NCBI RefSeq assembly: GCF_002904335.1
Contig: NZ_PPHF01000155.1
Span: 1-64,000, forward strand
DNA length: 64,000 nucleotides
DNA from: Amycolatopsis sp. CA-126428
Lineage (GTDB): Bacteria > Actinomycetota > Actinomycetes > Mycobacteriales > Pseudonocardiaceae
Direction of reading: 5' to 3'
Shown here: positions 33,775-42,145 of the stretch, one piece after another
How positions within the stretch are numbered: the stretch's first letter is position 1
Layout: the number at the start of each line of letters is the position of its first letter
Made by a program: the position numbers and the translations under genes
The notes under the pieces: model-generated
Told to the model about the DNA's origin: nothing
Databases searched by the model: none
Seen by the model: the letters and a program-made list of their open reading frames with translations, nothing else

Positions 33775-33923
33775 TGCGCGTGGAAGTGCTTCATCAGCCG
33801 GCGGGGGACCAGCTGGACCTTGCCGTCCACCTGGATCGGCACCAGGTCGGGCACGGCGGCCTTCCACTGCGACCGCCGGGACCGCGTGTTGCTGCGGGAC
33901 AGCTTGCGCTTGGGGACGGCCAT
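33771..33923 (-). CDS. rpmF: Alternative (Cys-free) ribosomal protein bL32
   Basis: 50-residue bL32 starting MAVPKRKLSRSNTRSRRSQWKA. The Zn-ribbon cysteines of the usual form are absent; the sequence has no Cys. It would replace the zinc-bearing bL32 when Zn is scarce. It overlaps the bL31 stop (TGATG-type junction) and the CobW start. Confidence 0.93.
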   Translation of the reverse strand: MAVPKRKLSRSNTRSRRSQWKAAVPDLVPIQVDGKVQLVPRRLMKHFHAQ

Positions 33924-34177
33924 CAGCGGGTGCCTCGCTTCCCGTAGCGGCGGTGGAACTTCTCGACCTGGCCGGCGCTGTCCATGATCCGCTGGGTGCC
34001 GGTCCAGAACGGGTGCGACCACGAGCTGATGTCGACCACGACGAGCGGGTACGTGCGGCCGTCGGACCACTCGATCGTCTTCTCGGAGGTGATGGTGGAG
34101 CGGGTCAGGAAGGCGTCGCCGGTCGACGAGTCCTTGAACACCACGGGGTGGTAGTCGGGGTGGATGCCGGATTTCAT
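33923..34177 (-). CDS. rpmE2: Type B (zinc-independent) ribosomal protein bL31
   Basis: 84-residue bL31B: MKSGIHPDYHPVVFKDSSTG, then SSWSHPFWTGTQ and the basic tail VEKFHRRYGKRG. No Cys, unlike the zinc-binding A type. The start overlaps the stop of the preceding COG0523 gene (ATGA) and its own stop overlaps bL32. Expected to be derepressed in zinc starvation. Confidence 0.95.
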   Translation of the reverse strand: MKSGIHPDYHPVVFKDSSTGDAFLTRSTITSEKTIEWSDGRTYPLVVVDISSWSHPFWTGTQRIMDSAGQVEKFHRRYGKRGTR

Positions 34178-35424
34178 CGGTCTTCCTTTCGGTTCGCCGC
34201 GGTCGCGTCGTGGCGCGCCGGGTCGGTTTCGGTGTCCTCGCACGGCTCCTCGTGCCAGTCGCCGAACGGGTCGGGATAGCGCAGCCATGCTTCGGGTCCG
34301 GCGGCCAGTTCTTCTTCGGTCAGTAGAGCGCCGCGCAGGGCCGCGTCGATCTCGCCGGGCGTTGTCTGGTCGGTCACGATGACGAGTTCCTGCGCCCGGT
34401 CACCGTGCACCGGGTGCCAGCGCAGGGACGCCAGCGTGCGGCGCTCGGGGGAGACGTCCGTCCACTCCGGACCGTCCGGCGACGCGAGCCACGGCCCGGC
34501 GTGGCCGAGGCCCAGCCCGCCGCCCGCCGACTCGATCCAGAACGCGACGTCGGGCTGACTGGCCACCCACGCGCGCCCGCGGGTGCGGACGACGCCGTCG
34601 AGCAGCACGTCGAGGGCGTCGTGCAGCCGCTCCGGGTGGAACGGCCGCCGCGCGGTGAAGGTGAGCAAGGCGATGCCGCAGTCGTCGTGCAGGGGCGGCT
34701 CGCCGCGCAGCAGGGCGCCGTGCATGTCGGTGACCTCGCCGCGGCGGGCGTCCGCCGGGATCGCGTCGAGCACGCCGTGGCCGTCGATCCGCGCCAGCTC
34801 CACCCGCGGGATGGACGGCGCCACCCGGTCGAGCACCGCGGACGCCTTCGCGGCGCTCCACGCGTCGGTGGCCGCGCCGGCCAGCACGAGGACGTCGGCG
34901 AACTCCACCTGTGACAGCGCGACCTGCGCGACCGTCCGTTCGTCCTCGGGGCTGCCCTGCAGGTTCCGGTCGGCCAGCTCGTCGTCGCCGGTCGCGTCGG
35001 TCAGCCAGGTCGCGCAGTCGACGACGGTGAGGACGGCCCGCAGGTCGACGTCGTCGCCCACCGGGTGGTCGCCGAGCAGGACGTTCCGGATCGCCCAGCT
35101 CACCGGCTCCGGCTCCATGGCCTCGTCGAGCCGGACGACGATCCGGGTCACCTCCGGGCGCCGGGCCAGCCGCCGCAGCAGCGGGAGGAGGTCCTCCCGC
35201 AGGGTGCACGACACGCAGCCGTGGGCCAGTTCCAGCACGGTCAGCTCGTCGCGCTCGCCGAGCTTCAGGCGGCGGCGGACGACGCCGGAGCGGATCTCGC
35301 GCAGGTCGTGGTGGACGACGGCGGTGCCGGGCTCCGCCGCGCGCAGCAGCTCGGCCAGCGCGGCGTTCGGGCCGGCGGCGAGTCCGCTGACGAGGACGAG
35401 CGGGACTCGGGGGTGAGGGGTCAC
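34174..35424 (-). CDS. Degenerate COG0523 protein, Mrf-like position
   Basis: 416-residue CobW/COG0523 homologue with broken nucleotide-binding motifs: the Walker A position reads SGLAAGPNAALAE (no GK[ST]) and the NKxD position reads LAGAATD. The metal-motif region is CVSCTLRED, retaining two of the usual three Cys. The C-terminal CobW_C half (about 250-380) is preserved. GTP binding is therefore doubtful. In mycobacteria, a COG0523 protein encoded with the zinc-free ribosomal proteins (Mrf) recruits a hibernation factor to ribosomes; this gene occupies the same kind of locus, so a non-GTPase ribosome-related role is possible (inference). GTG start at 35424, 43 bp from the Zur box. Confidence 0.85.
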   Translation of the reverse strand: MTPHPRVPLVLVSGLAAGPNAALAELLRAAEPGTAVVHHDLREIRSGVVRRRLKLGERDELTVLELAHGCVSCTLREDLLPLLRRLARRPEVTRIVVRLDEAMEPEPVSWAIRNVLLGDHPVGDDVDLRAVLTVVDCATWLTDATGDDELADRNLQGSPEDERTVAQVALSQVEFADVLVLAGAATDAWSAAKASAVLDRVAPSIPRVELARIDGHGVLDAIPADARRGEVTDMHGALLRGEPPLHDDCGIALLTFTARRPFHPERLHDALDVLLDGVVRTRGRAWVASQPDVAFWIESAGGGLGLGHAGPWLASPDGPEWTDVSPERRTLASLRWHPVHGDRAQELVIVTDQTTPGEIDAALRGALLTEEELAAGPEAWLRYPDPFGDWHEEPCEDTETDPARHDATAANRKEDR

Positions 35425-35467
35425 TGCGGCTCCAGGAATACGGGCGGGGTACGGTGCGTAGAGTAGA

Positions 35468-35482
35468 TGACAATGATAACCA
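35468..35482. promoter_or_regulatory. Zur box between divergent alternative ribosomal operons
   Basis: The 15-mer tgacaatgataacca matches the actinobacterial Zur consensus TGAAAATGATTTTCA at 11 of 15 positions including the central ATGAT. It is placed between the reverse-strand COG0523/bL31/bL32/CobW operon and the forward-strand bL28/bL33/uS14/bS18 operon, so one operator could repress both when zinc is available. Confidence 0.75.
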
Positions 35483-35503
35483 CTACCAACTCGGGAGGGT
35501 CTC

Positions 35504-35740
35504 TTGTCCGCCGTGTGCCAGGTCACCGGCCGCAAGCCGGGCTACGGCAAGCAGGTCTCGCACTCCCATCGCCGCACGTCCCGGCGGTGGGAGCCGAACC
35601 TGCAGAACCGTCGCTACTTCGTGCCCAGTGAGGGCCGCTGGGTGCGGCTGCGCGTGTCCGCCAAGGGCATGAAGACGATCGACAAGCGCGGCATCGAGGC
35701 CGTCGTCGCCGAGCTGAAGGTGAAGGGGGTGAAGCTGTAA
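35504..35740 (+). CDS. rpmB: Alternative ribosomal protein bL28
   Basis: 78-residue bL28 beginning MSAVCQVTGRKPGYGKQVSHSHRRT and containing WVRLRVSAKGMKTIDKRG. Only one Cys remains of the zinc knuckle of the usual form, so it is of the zinc-independent class. TTG start with GGGAGGG upstream. First gene of four overlapping forward-strand genes. Confidence 0.94.
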   Translation: MSAVCQVTGRKPGYGKQVSHSHRRTSRRWEPNLQNRRYFVPSEGRWVRLRVSAKGMKTIDKRGIEAVVAELKVKGVKL

Positions 35741-35907
35741 TGGCGAAGAGCACCGACATCCGGCCGATCATCAAGCTGCGGTCCACCGCGGGCACCGGCT
35801 ACACGTACGTGACGAAGAAGAACCGCCGCAACGACCCGGACCGGATGGTCCTGCGCAAGTACGACCCCGTGGCGCGCAAGCACGTCGAGTTCAAGGAAGA
35901 GCGCTGA
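35740..35907 (+). CDS. rpmG: Alternative (Cys-free) ribosomal protein bL33
   Basis: 55-residue bL33 (MAKSTDIRPIIKLRSTAGTG, then YVTKKNRRNDPDRMVLRKYD) without the CxxC pairs of zinc-bound bL33. The TAATG junction overlaps its start with the bL28 stop. Confidence 0.95.
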   Translation: MAKSTDIRPIIKLRSTAGTGYTYVTKKNRRNDPDRMVLRKYDPVARKHVEFKEER

Positions 35908-36212
35908 TGGCCAAGAAGTCGAAGATCGCGAAGAACGAGCAGCGGAAGGTGATCGCCGCCCGGTTCGGCGAACGCCGCCGCGCGCTCAAGGCCGTCGTCG
36001 CCTCGCCCGGCTCGCCGGCGGAGGAGAAGGCGAACGCGGTCGTCGCGCTGCAGAAGCTGCCGCGGGACGCGAGCCCGACGCGGATCCGCAACCGGGACGT
36101 CGCGGACGGCCGCCCGCGCGGCTACCTGCGGAAGTTCGGGTTGTCGCGGGTGAAGATGCGGCAGGCCGCGCACCGCGGCGAGCTGCCCGGCGTCGCGAAG
36201 TCGAGCTGGTGA
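35907..36212 (+). CDS. rpsN: Alternative ribosomal protein uS14 (long, zinc-free type)
   Basis: 101-residue uS14 of the long C-minus type: MAKKSKIAKNEQRKVIAAR, RDASPTRIRNRDVADGRPRG and the conserved C-terminal GYLRKFGLSRVKMRQAAHRGELPG without the zinc CxxC motif of the short type. ATG overlaps the bL33 stop (TGATG). Confidence 0.95.
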   Translation: MAKKSKIAKNEQRKVIAARFGERRRALKAVVASPGSPAEEKANAVVALQKLPRDASPTRIRNRDVADGRPRGYLRKFGLSRVKMRQAAHRGELPGVAKSSW

Positions 36213-36463
36213 GCCGGATGCCGAAGCCGCACCGCGACCGTCCGGCCAAGCGCAGGGTGAACCTGTTGCGCGCCGGCAAAATCACTGAAGTCGACTGGAA
36301 GGACGTCGACCTGCTGCGGAAGTTCGTCTCCGACCGCGGCAAGATCCGGGCCCGCCGGGTCACCGGATTGACGCCGCAGCAACAGAAGCAGGTCGCCACG
36401 GCGATCAAGAACGCGCGCGAGATGGCGCTGCTGCCGTACCCGTCCGCGGGCCGGGCGAGCTAA
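36209..36463 (+). CDS. rpsR: Alternative ribosomal protein bS18
   Basis: 84-residue bS18: KRRVNLLRAGKITEVDWKDVDLLRKFVSDRGKIRARRVTGLTPQQQKQVATAIKNAREMALLPY carries the family signature and has no Cys. GTG start overlapping the uS14 stop (GTGA). Last member of the forward operon. Confidence 0.95.
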   Translation: MSRMPKPHRDRPAKRRVNLLRAGKITEVDWKDVDLLRKFVSDRGKIRARRVTGLTPQQQKQVATAIKNAREMALLPYPSAGRAS

Positions 36464-36553
36464 TTCGGGTGCGTACGCACCGGGCGGTGCGCGACCATGG
36501 GCGTCGAAAGGGGGCGTCGCAAGAAGATGTCCTGACTGCCAGGAGGTCCACGC

Positions 36554-37615
36554 TTGCACGCCCAGCTCACGGTCACGCCCGCCCGGCTGCCCGAGCTCCT
36601 GCTCACCACCGCCGTCGTGCGGCCGGTGTTCCTCTGGGGCGCGCCCGGGATCGGGAAGTCGTCGCTGGTGCGCGAGTTCGCGGCGTCGCTGGGGCTCGAC
36701 TGCGTTTCGCTGCTGGGCACCCAGCTCGCGCCCGAAGACCTGATCGGCGTCCCGCAGATCGTCGACGGCCGCAGCCGGTTCTGCCCGCCCGAGCAGATCG
36801 CCCGTGACGAGCCGTACTGCCTGTTCCTCGACGAGCTGAACGCCGCCGCGCCCGACGTCCAGAAGGCGTTCTACTCGCTCATCCTCGACCGCCGCATCGG
36901 CTCGTACGAGCTGCCGCCGGGCTCGGTCGTGATCGGTGCCGGCAACCGCGCCACCGACCAGGCCCTGGCCCGGCCGATGGCCTCGGCCCTGGTCAACCGC
37001 CTGGTGCACGTCCACCTGCGCGCCGCGCCGGGCGACTGGCTCGCCTGGGCCGCCGGGAACGGCATCCACCCGTGGGTGATCGAGTACCTCACCCAGCGGC
37101 CGGACCACCTCTGGAGCCCGCCGCCGAAGACCGAGGAGCCGTTTTCGACGCCGCGGTCCTGGCACATGCTCTCGGACCTGCTGCGCTCCGCCGGCGACCC
37201 GGCCGACGACGAGACGATCGCGCTGCTGGCGTACGCGACCCTCACCCCGGCGCACGCCGGCGCCTTCCGCGCGTACCTCAAGGTGGCCCGGCACGCCTTC
37301 GACCTGGAGGCGATCCTCAAGGGCGACGCGCGCTGGCCCGCCGAGCCGGGCGACCGCGACCTGCTCTACTTCCTCGCCGAGACCTTCCGCGCGCGGCTGG
37401 TCAAGGACCTGCCCGCGGACAAGCGGCACGCGTCGGCGGCCGTGCGCCAGTTCGCCTTCCGCGCGAAGAGCCTGCTCGTGGAGCTGGCCGAACTCTCCCT
37501 GGAGATGGCGCAGCTGGTCATCGCCGACGACGAGACGGGCCACCCCCGCCTGCCCTCGTGGTTCCTGGTCGAGGCGGCCCGCGACCTCCCGCGGCTGGTC
37601 GCGGCGCGCGCATGA
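36554..37615 (+). CDS. MoxR-type AAA+ ATPase
   Basis: 353-residue AAA+ protein: Walker A GAPGIGKSS (about 29-37), Walker B CLFLDELNAA (about 89-98), sensor 1 GAGNRATD, with an alpha-helical C-terminal lid. MoxR proteins act as chaperones for maturation of partner complexes with VWA proteins. TTG start chosen for the AGGAGG 7 bp upstream. Its stop overlaps the VWA gene (ATGA). It begins 90 bp after the zinc-responsive ribosomal operon; co-regulation is possible but not shown. Confidence 0.9.
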   Translation: MHAQLTVTPARLPELLLTTAVVRPVFLWGAPGIGKSSLVREFAASLGLDCVSLLGTQLAPEDLIGVPQIVDGRSRFCPPEQIARDEPYCLFLDELNAAAPDVQKAFYSLILDRRIGSYELPPGSVVIGAGNRATDQALARPMASALVNRLVHVHLRAAPGDWLAWAAGNGIHPWVIEYLTQRPDHLWSPPPKTEEPFSTPRSWHMLSDLLRSAGDPADDETIALLAYATLTPAHAGAFRAYLKVARHAFDLEAILKGDARWPAEPGDRDLLYFLAETFRARLVKDLPADKRHASAAVRQFAFRAKSLLVELAELSLEMAQLVIADDETGHPRLPSWFLVEAARDLPRLVAARA

Positions 37616-39483
37616 GCAACGCCCGCGTCGAAGCGAAGCGCCGGGAGCGGCGGCAGAAGGCGATCGCCGACGGCTGGGGCCGGGCGCGCTCGCACACCGT
37701 CCTCGACCACCTCGCCCGCGGCGCGAGCCTGAGCACCGAGAGCCTGACCGGCGTGGACGGCTGGGCCGTCGTCGACGACCGCGGGCTGATCACCCCGAAC
37801 CGCGCGCGCGACGCCGAGCCGGGCGAATGGGCGTGGGTGTTCGCGCACCTGCTGCTGCACCTCGGCCTCGGCCACCTCGACGAAGCGCAGCTGGCCGACG
37901 TGGAGTTCGATGCCCCTTACTGGGCCGCGAGCTGCGTGGCCGTCCACCGGTTCGCCGACGCGGTCCACGTGGGCACCCCCCTCGTGGAGCTGCCGGACCT
38001 GCCGGGCACCGACGAGCTCGCCTTGAGCCGGAGCTGGCGCGAAACCGGTGTGCCGGAGCCGTTCCGGGCCCTCGGCACCGGCGGGGCGCGGCCGTGCCTG
38101 CGGCTCGCGCCCCCGATGAGCCGCTGGCAGCTGCAGTACCACGGGAAGCCGCGGCCGTGGACGGAGCGCTTCGCCCGCGGGCTGATCGCCTCGGCCACCG
38201 AGGCGATGGAACGCGCCGCCGACGCCCGCGGCCACACCCGGCACCGGCGGGCGATGGGGGAGTGGGACCGCGCGCCGGCGTGGTTCGTCTCGTCGTTCCC
38301 GCTGCTCGGCGCGGCGGCCGCCGGGTTCACCCTGGTCGTCGACGTCGACGTCGTCCGCGCCTGGAACATCGCCTTCGCGGCGGTCGACGCCGAGCACGGC
38401 GAGATCTACGTCAACCCGGCCGCCGACCTGAGCGCCGAGGAGTGGCGGTTCGTGCTGGCCCACGAGATGCTGCACGCCGCGCTGCGGCACGATCGCCGCG
38501 CGCTGGGCCGCGACCCGTACCTGTGGAACGTCGCCTGCGACTACGTGATCAACGGCTGGCTGGTCTCGATGGGCGTCGGCGAGCTGCCCGACGGCTGCCT
38601 GCACGACCAGCAGCTCACCGGGATGTCCGCGGAGTCGGTCTACGACACGCTGAGCACCGACCTCCGGCGGGCGCGCAAGCTGGTGACCCTGGGCTCGCGC
38701 GAGGCCGGGGACGTGCTGGGCGACTGGCTGTCCGAACCGGACGCGGTGCAGCGCCGGTCGTCGCGGCGGGCCGGCGCCAAGCCCCCGCCGTGGCGCGACG
38801 GCGACCGGGCCGGCGGCGTCGACCTCGACGAGTTCTACCGCCGGGCGCTCACCCAGGGGCTCGAATACCACCACGCCCAGGGCCGCGGGCGGCTGCCGGC
38901 CGGGCTGGAACAGGAGATCCGGGCCCTCGACCACCCGCCGCTGCCGTGGGACGCGCAGCTCGCGCGCTGGTTCGACGAGCACGTCCGGGCGGAGCTGCCG
39001 GTGCGCGGCTACGCGCGGGCGTCCCGCCGCCAGTCGGCGACGCCGGACATCCCGCGCCCGGGCCGCGTCCGCCCGGAGCGTCTCGACCGGCGCGTCACCT
39101 TCGGCGTGGTGCTGGACACCTCGGGGTCGATGAACGCCGAGCTGCTGGGCAAGGCCCTGGGCGCGATCGCGTCGTACGCGCTGGCCCGGGACGTCCCGGC
39201 GGCGCGCGTGGTGTTCTGCGACGCCGTCGCCCACGACGCCGGGTACCTCGCGGTGGAGGACATCGCGGGCCGCGTCAAGGTCCGCGGCCGCGGCGGCACG
39301 ATCCTGCAGCCCGGCGTCGACCTGCTCCAGCGGGCGGCCGACTTCCCGGCCGACGGCCCGATCCTGATCATCACCGACGCGCAGTGCGACCACGTCCGGC
39401 CCCGCCGCGAGCACGCGTACCTGGTGCCGCGGGGCGCGCGGCTGCCGTTCGTGGCCCGCGGGCCGGTGTTCCGGGTGGCGTGA
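37612..39483 (+). CDS. VWA / DUF2201 metallopeptidase-like protein, MoxR partner
   Basis: 623-residue protein with a putative metallopeptidase-like DUF2201 region (about 220-430), where His284-Glu-Met-Leu-His288 in LAHEMLHAALRH forms an HExxH zinc motif. A C-terminal von Willebrand A-type domain (about 495-620) has a MIDAS start, Asp502-Thr-Ser-Gly-Ser. The N-terminal 180 residues contain a second helical repeat (WVFAHLLLHLGLGHLDEAQL) that looks like a decayed copy of the same helix. Coupled to moxR by ATGA overlap; the pair is likely a chaperone complex. Substrate unknown. Confidence 0.85.
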   Translation: MSNARVEAKRRERRQKAIADGWGRARSHTVLDHLARGASLSTESLTGVDGWAVVDDRGLITPNRARDAEPGEWAWVFAHLLLHLGLGHLDEAQLADVEFDAPYWAASCVAVHRFADAVHVGTPLVELPDLPGTDELALSRSWRETGVPEPFRALGTGGARPCLRLAPPMSRWQLQYHGKPRPWTERFARGLIASATEAMERAADARGHTRHRRAMGEWDRAPAWFVSSFPLLGAAAAGFTLVVDVDVVRAWNIAFAAVDAEHGEIYVNPAADLSAEEWRFVLAHEMLHAALRHDRRALGRDPYLWNVACDYVINGWLVSMGVGELPDGCLHDQQLTGMSAESVYDTLSTDLRRARKLVTLGSREAGDVLGDWLSEPDAVQRRSSRRAGAKPPPWRDGDRAGGVDLDEFYRRALTQGLEYHHAQGRGRLPAGLEQEIRALDHPPLPWDAQLARWFDEHVRAELPVRGYARASRRQSATPDIPRPGRVRPERLDRRVTFGVVLDTSGSMNAELLGKALGAIASYALARDVPAARVVFCDAVAHDAGYLAVEDIAGRVKVRGRGGTILQPGVDLLQRAADFPADGPILIITDAQCDHVRPRREHAYLVPRGARLPFVARGPVFRVA

Positions 39484-39530
39484 CCCACGCTGGGCTGGCG
39501 TGGGGCCCGGGCACCAATAAACTCCCGCGC

Positions 39531-40751
39531 ATGGACGACCCGCACTACCTTTCCGGCCTGCAGCTGACCGGCCGCCGCGTGGTGATGATCGGCGGCGGTT
39601 CCGTGGCCCAGCGCCGGCTGCCCCGCCTCATCGGCGCGGGGGCCCGCGTCGAACTGGTGTCGCCGCACACGACGCCGTCCGTGCAGGGCATGGTGGACGC
39701 GGGCGAGCTCGTCTGGCACGAGCGCCCCTACGCACCCGGCGATCTCAAGGACGCCTGGTACGCCCTGGCCTGCACGAACGACCCTTCGGTGAACGCCGCC
39801 GTCTGCGAGGAGGCCGAGCGGGAGCGCGTGTTCTGCGTCCGCGCCGACGAAGGCGAGTCCGGATCGGCGGTGACCCCGGCGTCGGGGCGGCACGGTGGCC
39901 TGCTGTTCGGCGTGCTCTCCGGCGGCGAGCCGCTGCGTTCGGCGGCGGTGCGCGACTCGATGCTCGACGGCCTGCACAACGGCACGATCGAAGACGGCCG
40001 CCGGCCGCACCCCGAGGGCGCGCTGCCCGGGGTGGCGCTGGTCGGCGGGGGCCCGGGCGACCCGGAACTGATCACGGTCCGCGGCCGGCGCCTGCTGTCG
40101 CGCGCGGACGTCGTCGTGGTGGACCGGCTGGCCCCCCGCGAGCTGCTCGACGAACTCGCACCGGAGGTGGAGATCGTCGACGCGGCGAAGATCCCGTACG
40201 GCCGCGCGGCCAGCCAGGACGTCATCAACAGCACGCTGATCGAGCGCGCCAAGGAGGGCAAGTTCGTCGTCCGCCTCAAGGGCGGCGACCCGTACCTGTT
40301 CGGCCGCGGCTTCGAGGAGGTGCTGGCCTGCGCCGAGGCGGGCGTCCCGGTGACGATGGTCCCGGGCATCACGAGCGCGTTCGCGGTCCCGGCGGTGGCG
40401 GACGTCCCGGTCACCCACCGCGGCGTGGCCCACGAGGTGGTGGTGGTTTCCGGCCACGTCGCCCCGGGCGACGACCGGTCCCTGGTCGACTGGGAGCTGC
40501 TGGCCCGGATGACGGGCACGATCGTGCTGATGATGGGGGTCGAGCGGCTCCCGCAGTTCGCGAAGGCGCTTCTCGACGGCGGCCGCCCGGCGAACACCCC
40601 GGTGGCCATCATCGAGGACGGCACGATGCGCACCCAGCGCACCCTCCGGTCCACTTTGGACACAGTGGTGACGGACGCGGCGGCCTCCGGGGTCCGCCCG
40701 CCCGCGGTGATCGTGATCGGCCCGGTGGCCGGCCTCGCCCCGGTGTCCTGA
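39531..40751 (+). CDS. cobA/cysG-like: Precorrin-2 dehydrogenase / uroporphyrinogen-III C-methyltransferase fusion
   Basis: 406-residue siroheme-pathway fusion. Residues about 5-150 are an NAD-binding precorrin-2 dehydrogenase domain (GRRVVMIGGGSVAQRRLPRLIGAGA). Residues about 165-400 are the SUMT domain: VALVGGGPGDPELITVRGRRLL, VVRLKGGDPYLFGRGFEE, VPGITSAFAVPA and VTHRG. It makes precorrin-2 by two SAM-dependent methylations and oxidises it to sirohydrochlorin; there is no obvious ferrochelatase residue set. Needed for sulfite/nitrite reductase haem or cobalamin. ATG start; not in an evident operon. Confidence 0.92.
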   Translation: MDDPHYLSGLQLTGRRVVMIGGGSVAQRRLPRLIGAGARVELVSPHTTPSVQGMVDAGELVWHERPYAPGDLKDAWYALACTNDPSVNAAVCEEAERERVFCVRADEGESGSAVTPASGRHGGLLFGVLSGGEPLRSAAVRDSMLDGLHNGTIEDGRRPHPEGALPGVALVGGGPGDPELITVRGRRLLSRADVVVVDRLAPRELLDELAPEVEIVDAAKIPYGRAASQDVINSTLIERAKEGKFVVRLKGGDPYLFGRGFEEVLACAEAGVPVTMVPGITSAFAVPAVADVPVTHRGVAHEVVVVSGHVAPGDDRSLVDWELLARMTGTIVLMMGVERLPQFAKALLDGGRPANTPVAIIEDGTMRTQRTLRSTLDTVVTDAAASGVRPPAVIVIGPVAGLAPVS

Positions 40752-40759
40752 GGGGAATC

Positions 40760-41121
40760 ACGCGTGATGCCGGTTCGGACACGGCCGGCGGCGATGAGGA
40801 TGGCGTCGGCGACTTCGGCCAGCGGCTTGGTGGCGTCGATGATCGTCGCGCCGAGCTGCCGGTAGGCGGACTCGGCGGTGGCGTTGCCGTCGAGCGTCGC
40901 GGCCAGCTGCTCCGGGTGCTTGCCGAAGCTGTTCGTGGTGCGAGCCAGGCCGCCGGCACCGGATCCGGGGGATCGGTGACCACCTGTCCGGTCGTCCGGT
41001 CCACCCAGCGGTGGTAGCCCTCCCAGTCCGCGTCGACCGCGTTCTCGCCCCGGGCCTTCAGCACCGCGCAGACCGCCGACTTGCCGACCCCGGAGTTCCC
41101 GGTCACCCACACCAACGGCAT
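40760..41121 (-). pseudogene. Frameshifted P-loop kinase remnant with internal deletion
   Basis: The first part (41121 down to about 40945) encodes MPLVWVTGNSGVGKSAVCAVLKARGENAVDADWEGYHRWVDRTT-type kinase sequence with an intact P-loop. Immediately after PVPAAWL the reading frame changes. In another frame (about 40947-40790) the sequence continues RTTNSFGKHPEQLAAT...LGATIIDATKPLAEVADAIL, the C-terminal end of the same kind of protein. Intact relatives have roughly 45 more residues between these parts, so a deletion removed the middle and broke the frame. The GT-rich start is 12 bp from the neighbouring hydrolase gene. A sequencing error would explain the frame change but not the missing middle. 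Confidence 0.7.
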
Positions 41122-41133
41122 GGGCGAAGCCTT

Positions 41134-42009
41134 TCAGTCCTCGTAGCAGCTCGCGGCGAAATCCCGGATCGCGTCCGAGAGCCGGGTCGGGTCGAGGCGG
41201 AGCTCGACCGGGCTGCGGGCTTGGACGAACTCCGCGTCCGGCATGTCGACCGCCAGAGTGTCCGCGTCGCCGAACGGGTGGATCGGGTCGCCCTGGTGGC
41301 CGATCACCAGGGCGCGCGTCGTGATCTTCCGCCTGATCGCCTTCGGTGGCGCGATCCGGCCGAACAGCACCCCGTGCAGCAGGGCCGCCATCGGGGCCGG
41401 GCGCTGGGACAGCGTGTCGGTGACGACGTCGACCCACTGGTTGCCGTGCGGGACCACCGACGCCGCCAAGGCCACCGCCTGCACCGTGAACGGCAGGAAC
41501 CGGGCCGCCAGCAGCAGCGGCGCGAACGTGAACAGCCCGGCGACGATCGCGTTGTCCAGCACCGGCATCTCGACGATCAGCCCCCGCGCCCGCGAGGGTG
41601 CCTGCACCGCCACTTCCAGCGAGACGTTCGCGCCCAGCGACGTCCCGCCGATCACCGCGGACGACACCTCGAGGTGGTCCAGCAGGGCGAGCGTCTGCTC
41701 GGCGAACGAGGGCATCGAGTACAGCCACGACTCGGTCGGCCGGTCGGAGTCGCCGTGGCCGAGCAGGTCGAGGGTGATCACCCGGAAGCCCGCGCGGGCC
41801 AGCCGGCGGGCCAGCGGCGCGTGCATCCGGCGGGTCAGCATGATGCCGTGGGTGAGGACGACGACCTTGTCGCCGCTGCCGAACTCGGTGTACCAGAGCC
41901 GGTGGCCCTCGTGGTCGAACGAGCCGGTCAGCTCGATCGGGCGGGAGGCCCGCCGGAGGGGCGCGGAAGGGGGTGCGGGGTCGATCGCGGTCGCGCTGGC
42001 CGGGCTCAT
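41134..42009 (-). CDS. Alpha/beta hydrolase
   Basis: 291-residue serine hydrolase: oxyanion-region VVVLTHGIMLTRRMH, LDLLGHGDSDRP, nucleophile elbow GGTSLGANVSLEVA with the catalytic Ser near residue 124, acid in GHQGDPIHPFGDADTL. The usual terminal His is not obvious in the last segment (FVQARSPVELRLDPTRLSD), so activity is uncertain. ATG start; divergent from the crotonase gene. Substrate unknown. Confidence 0.8.
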   Translation of the reverse strand: MSPASATAIDPAPPSAPLRRASRPIELTGSFDHEGHRLWYTEFGSGDKVVVLTHGIMLTRRMHAPLARRLARAGFRVITLDLLGHGDSDRPTESWLYSMPSFAEQTLALLDHLEVSSAVIGGTSLGANVSLEVAVQAPSRARGLIVEMPVLDNAIVAGLFTFAPLLLAARFLPFTVQAVALAASVVPHGNQWVDVVTDTLSQRPAPMAALLHGVLFGRIAPPKAIRRKITTRALVIGHQGDPIHPFGDADTLAVDMPDAEFVQARSPVELRLDPTRLSDAIRDFAASCYED

Positions 42010-42145
42010 GTCCCACCGTCCTCCCCGGTCGTGGTGTGAGTCTCTTTCAGGAAAGCATCCCCCGACCGGGTTGGCACGGTGACCGGAGGGTCAATTGGCA
42101 AGGTGCCAATGGCGGGGCGTCGCGGGCATGGGTCAAGATGACCCC

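Noticed and set aside
35424..35535. Longer N-terminus for the COG0523 gene starting at 35535
   Set aside because: It would place the start beyond the Zur box and inside the rpmB gene, and the extra residues are not COG0523-like.
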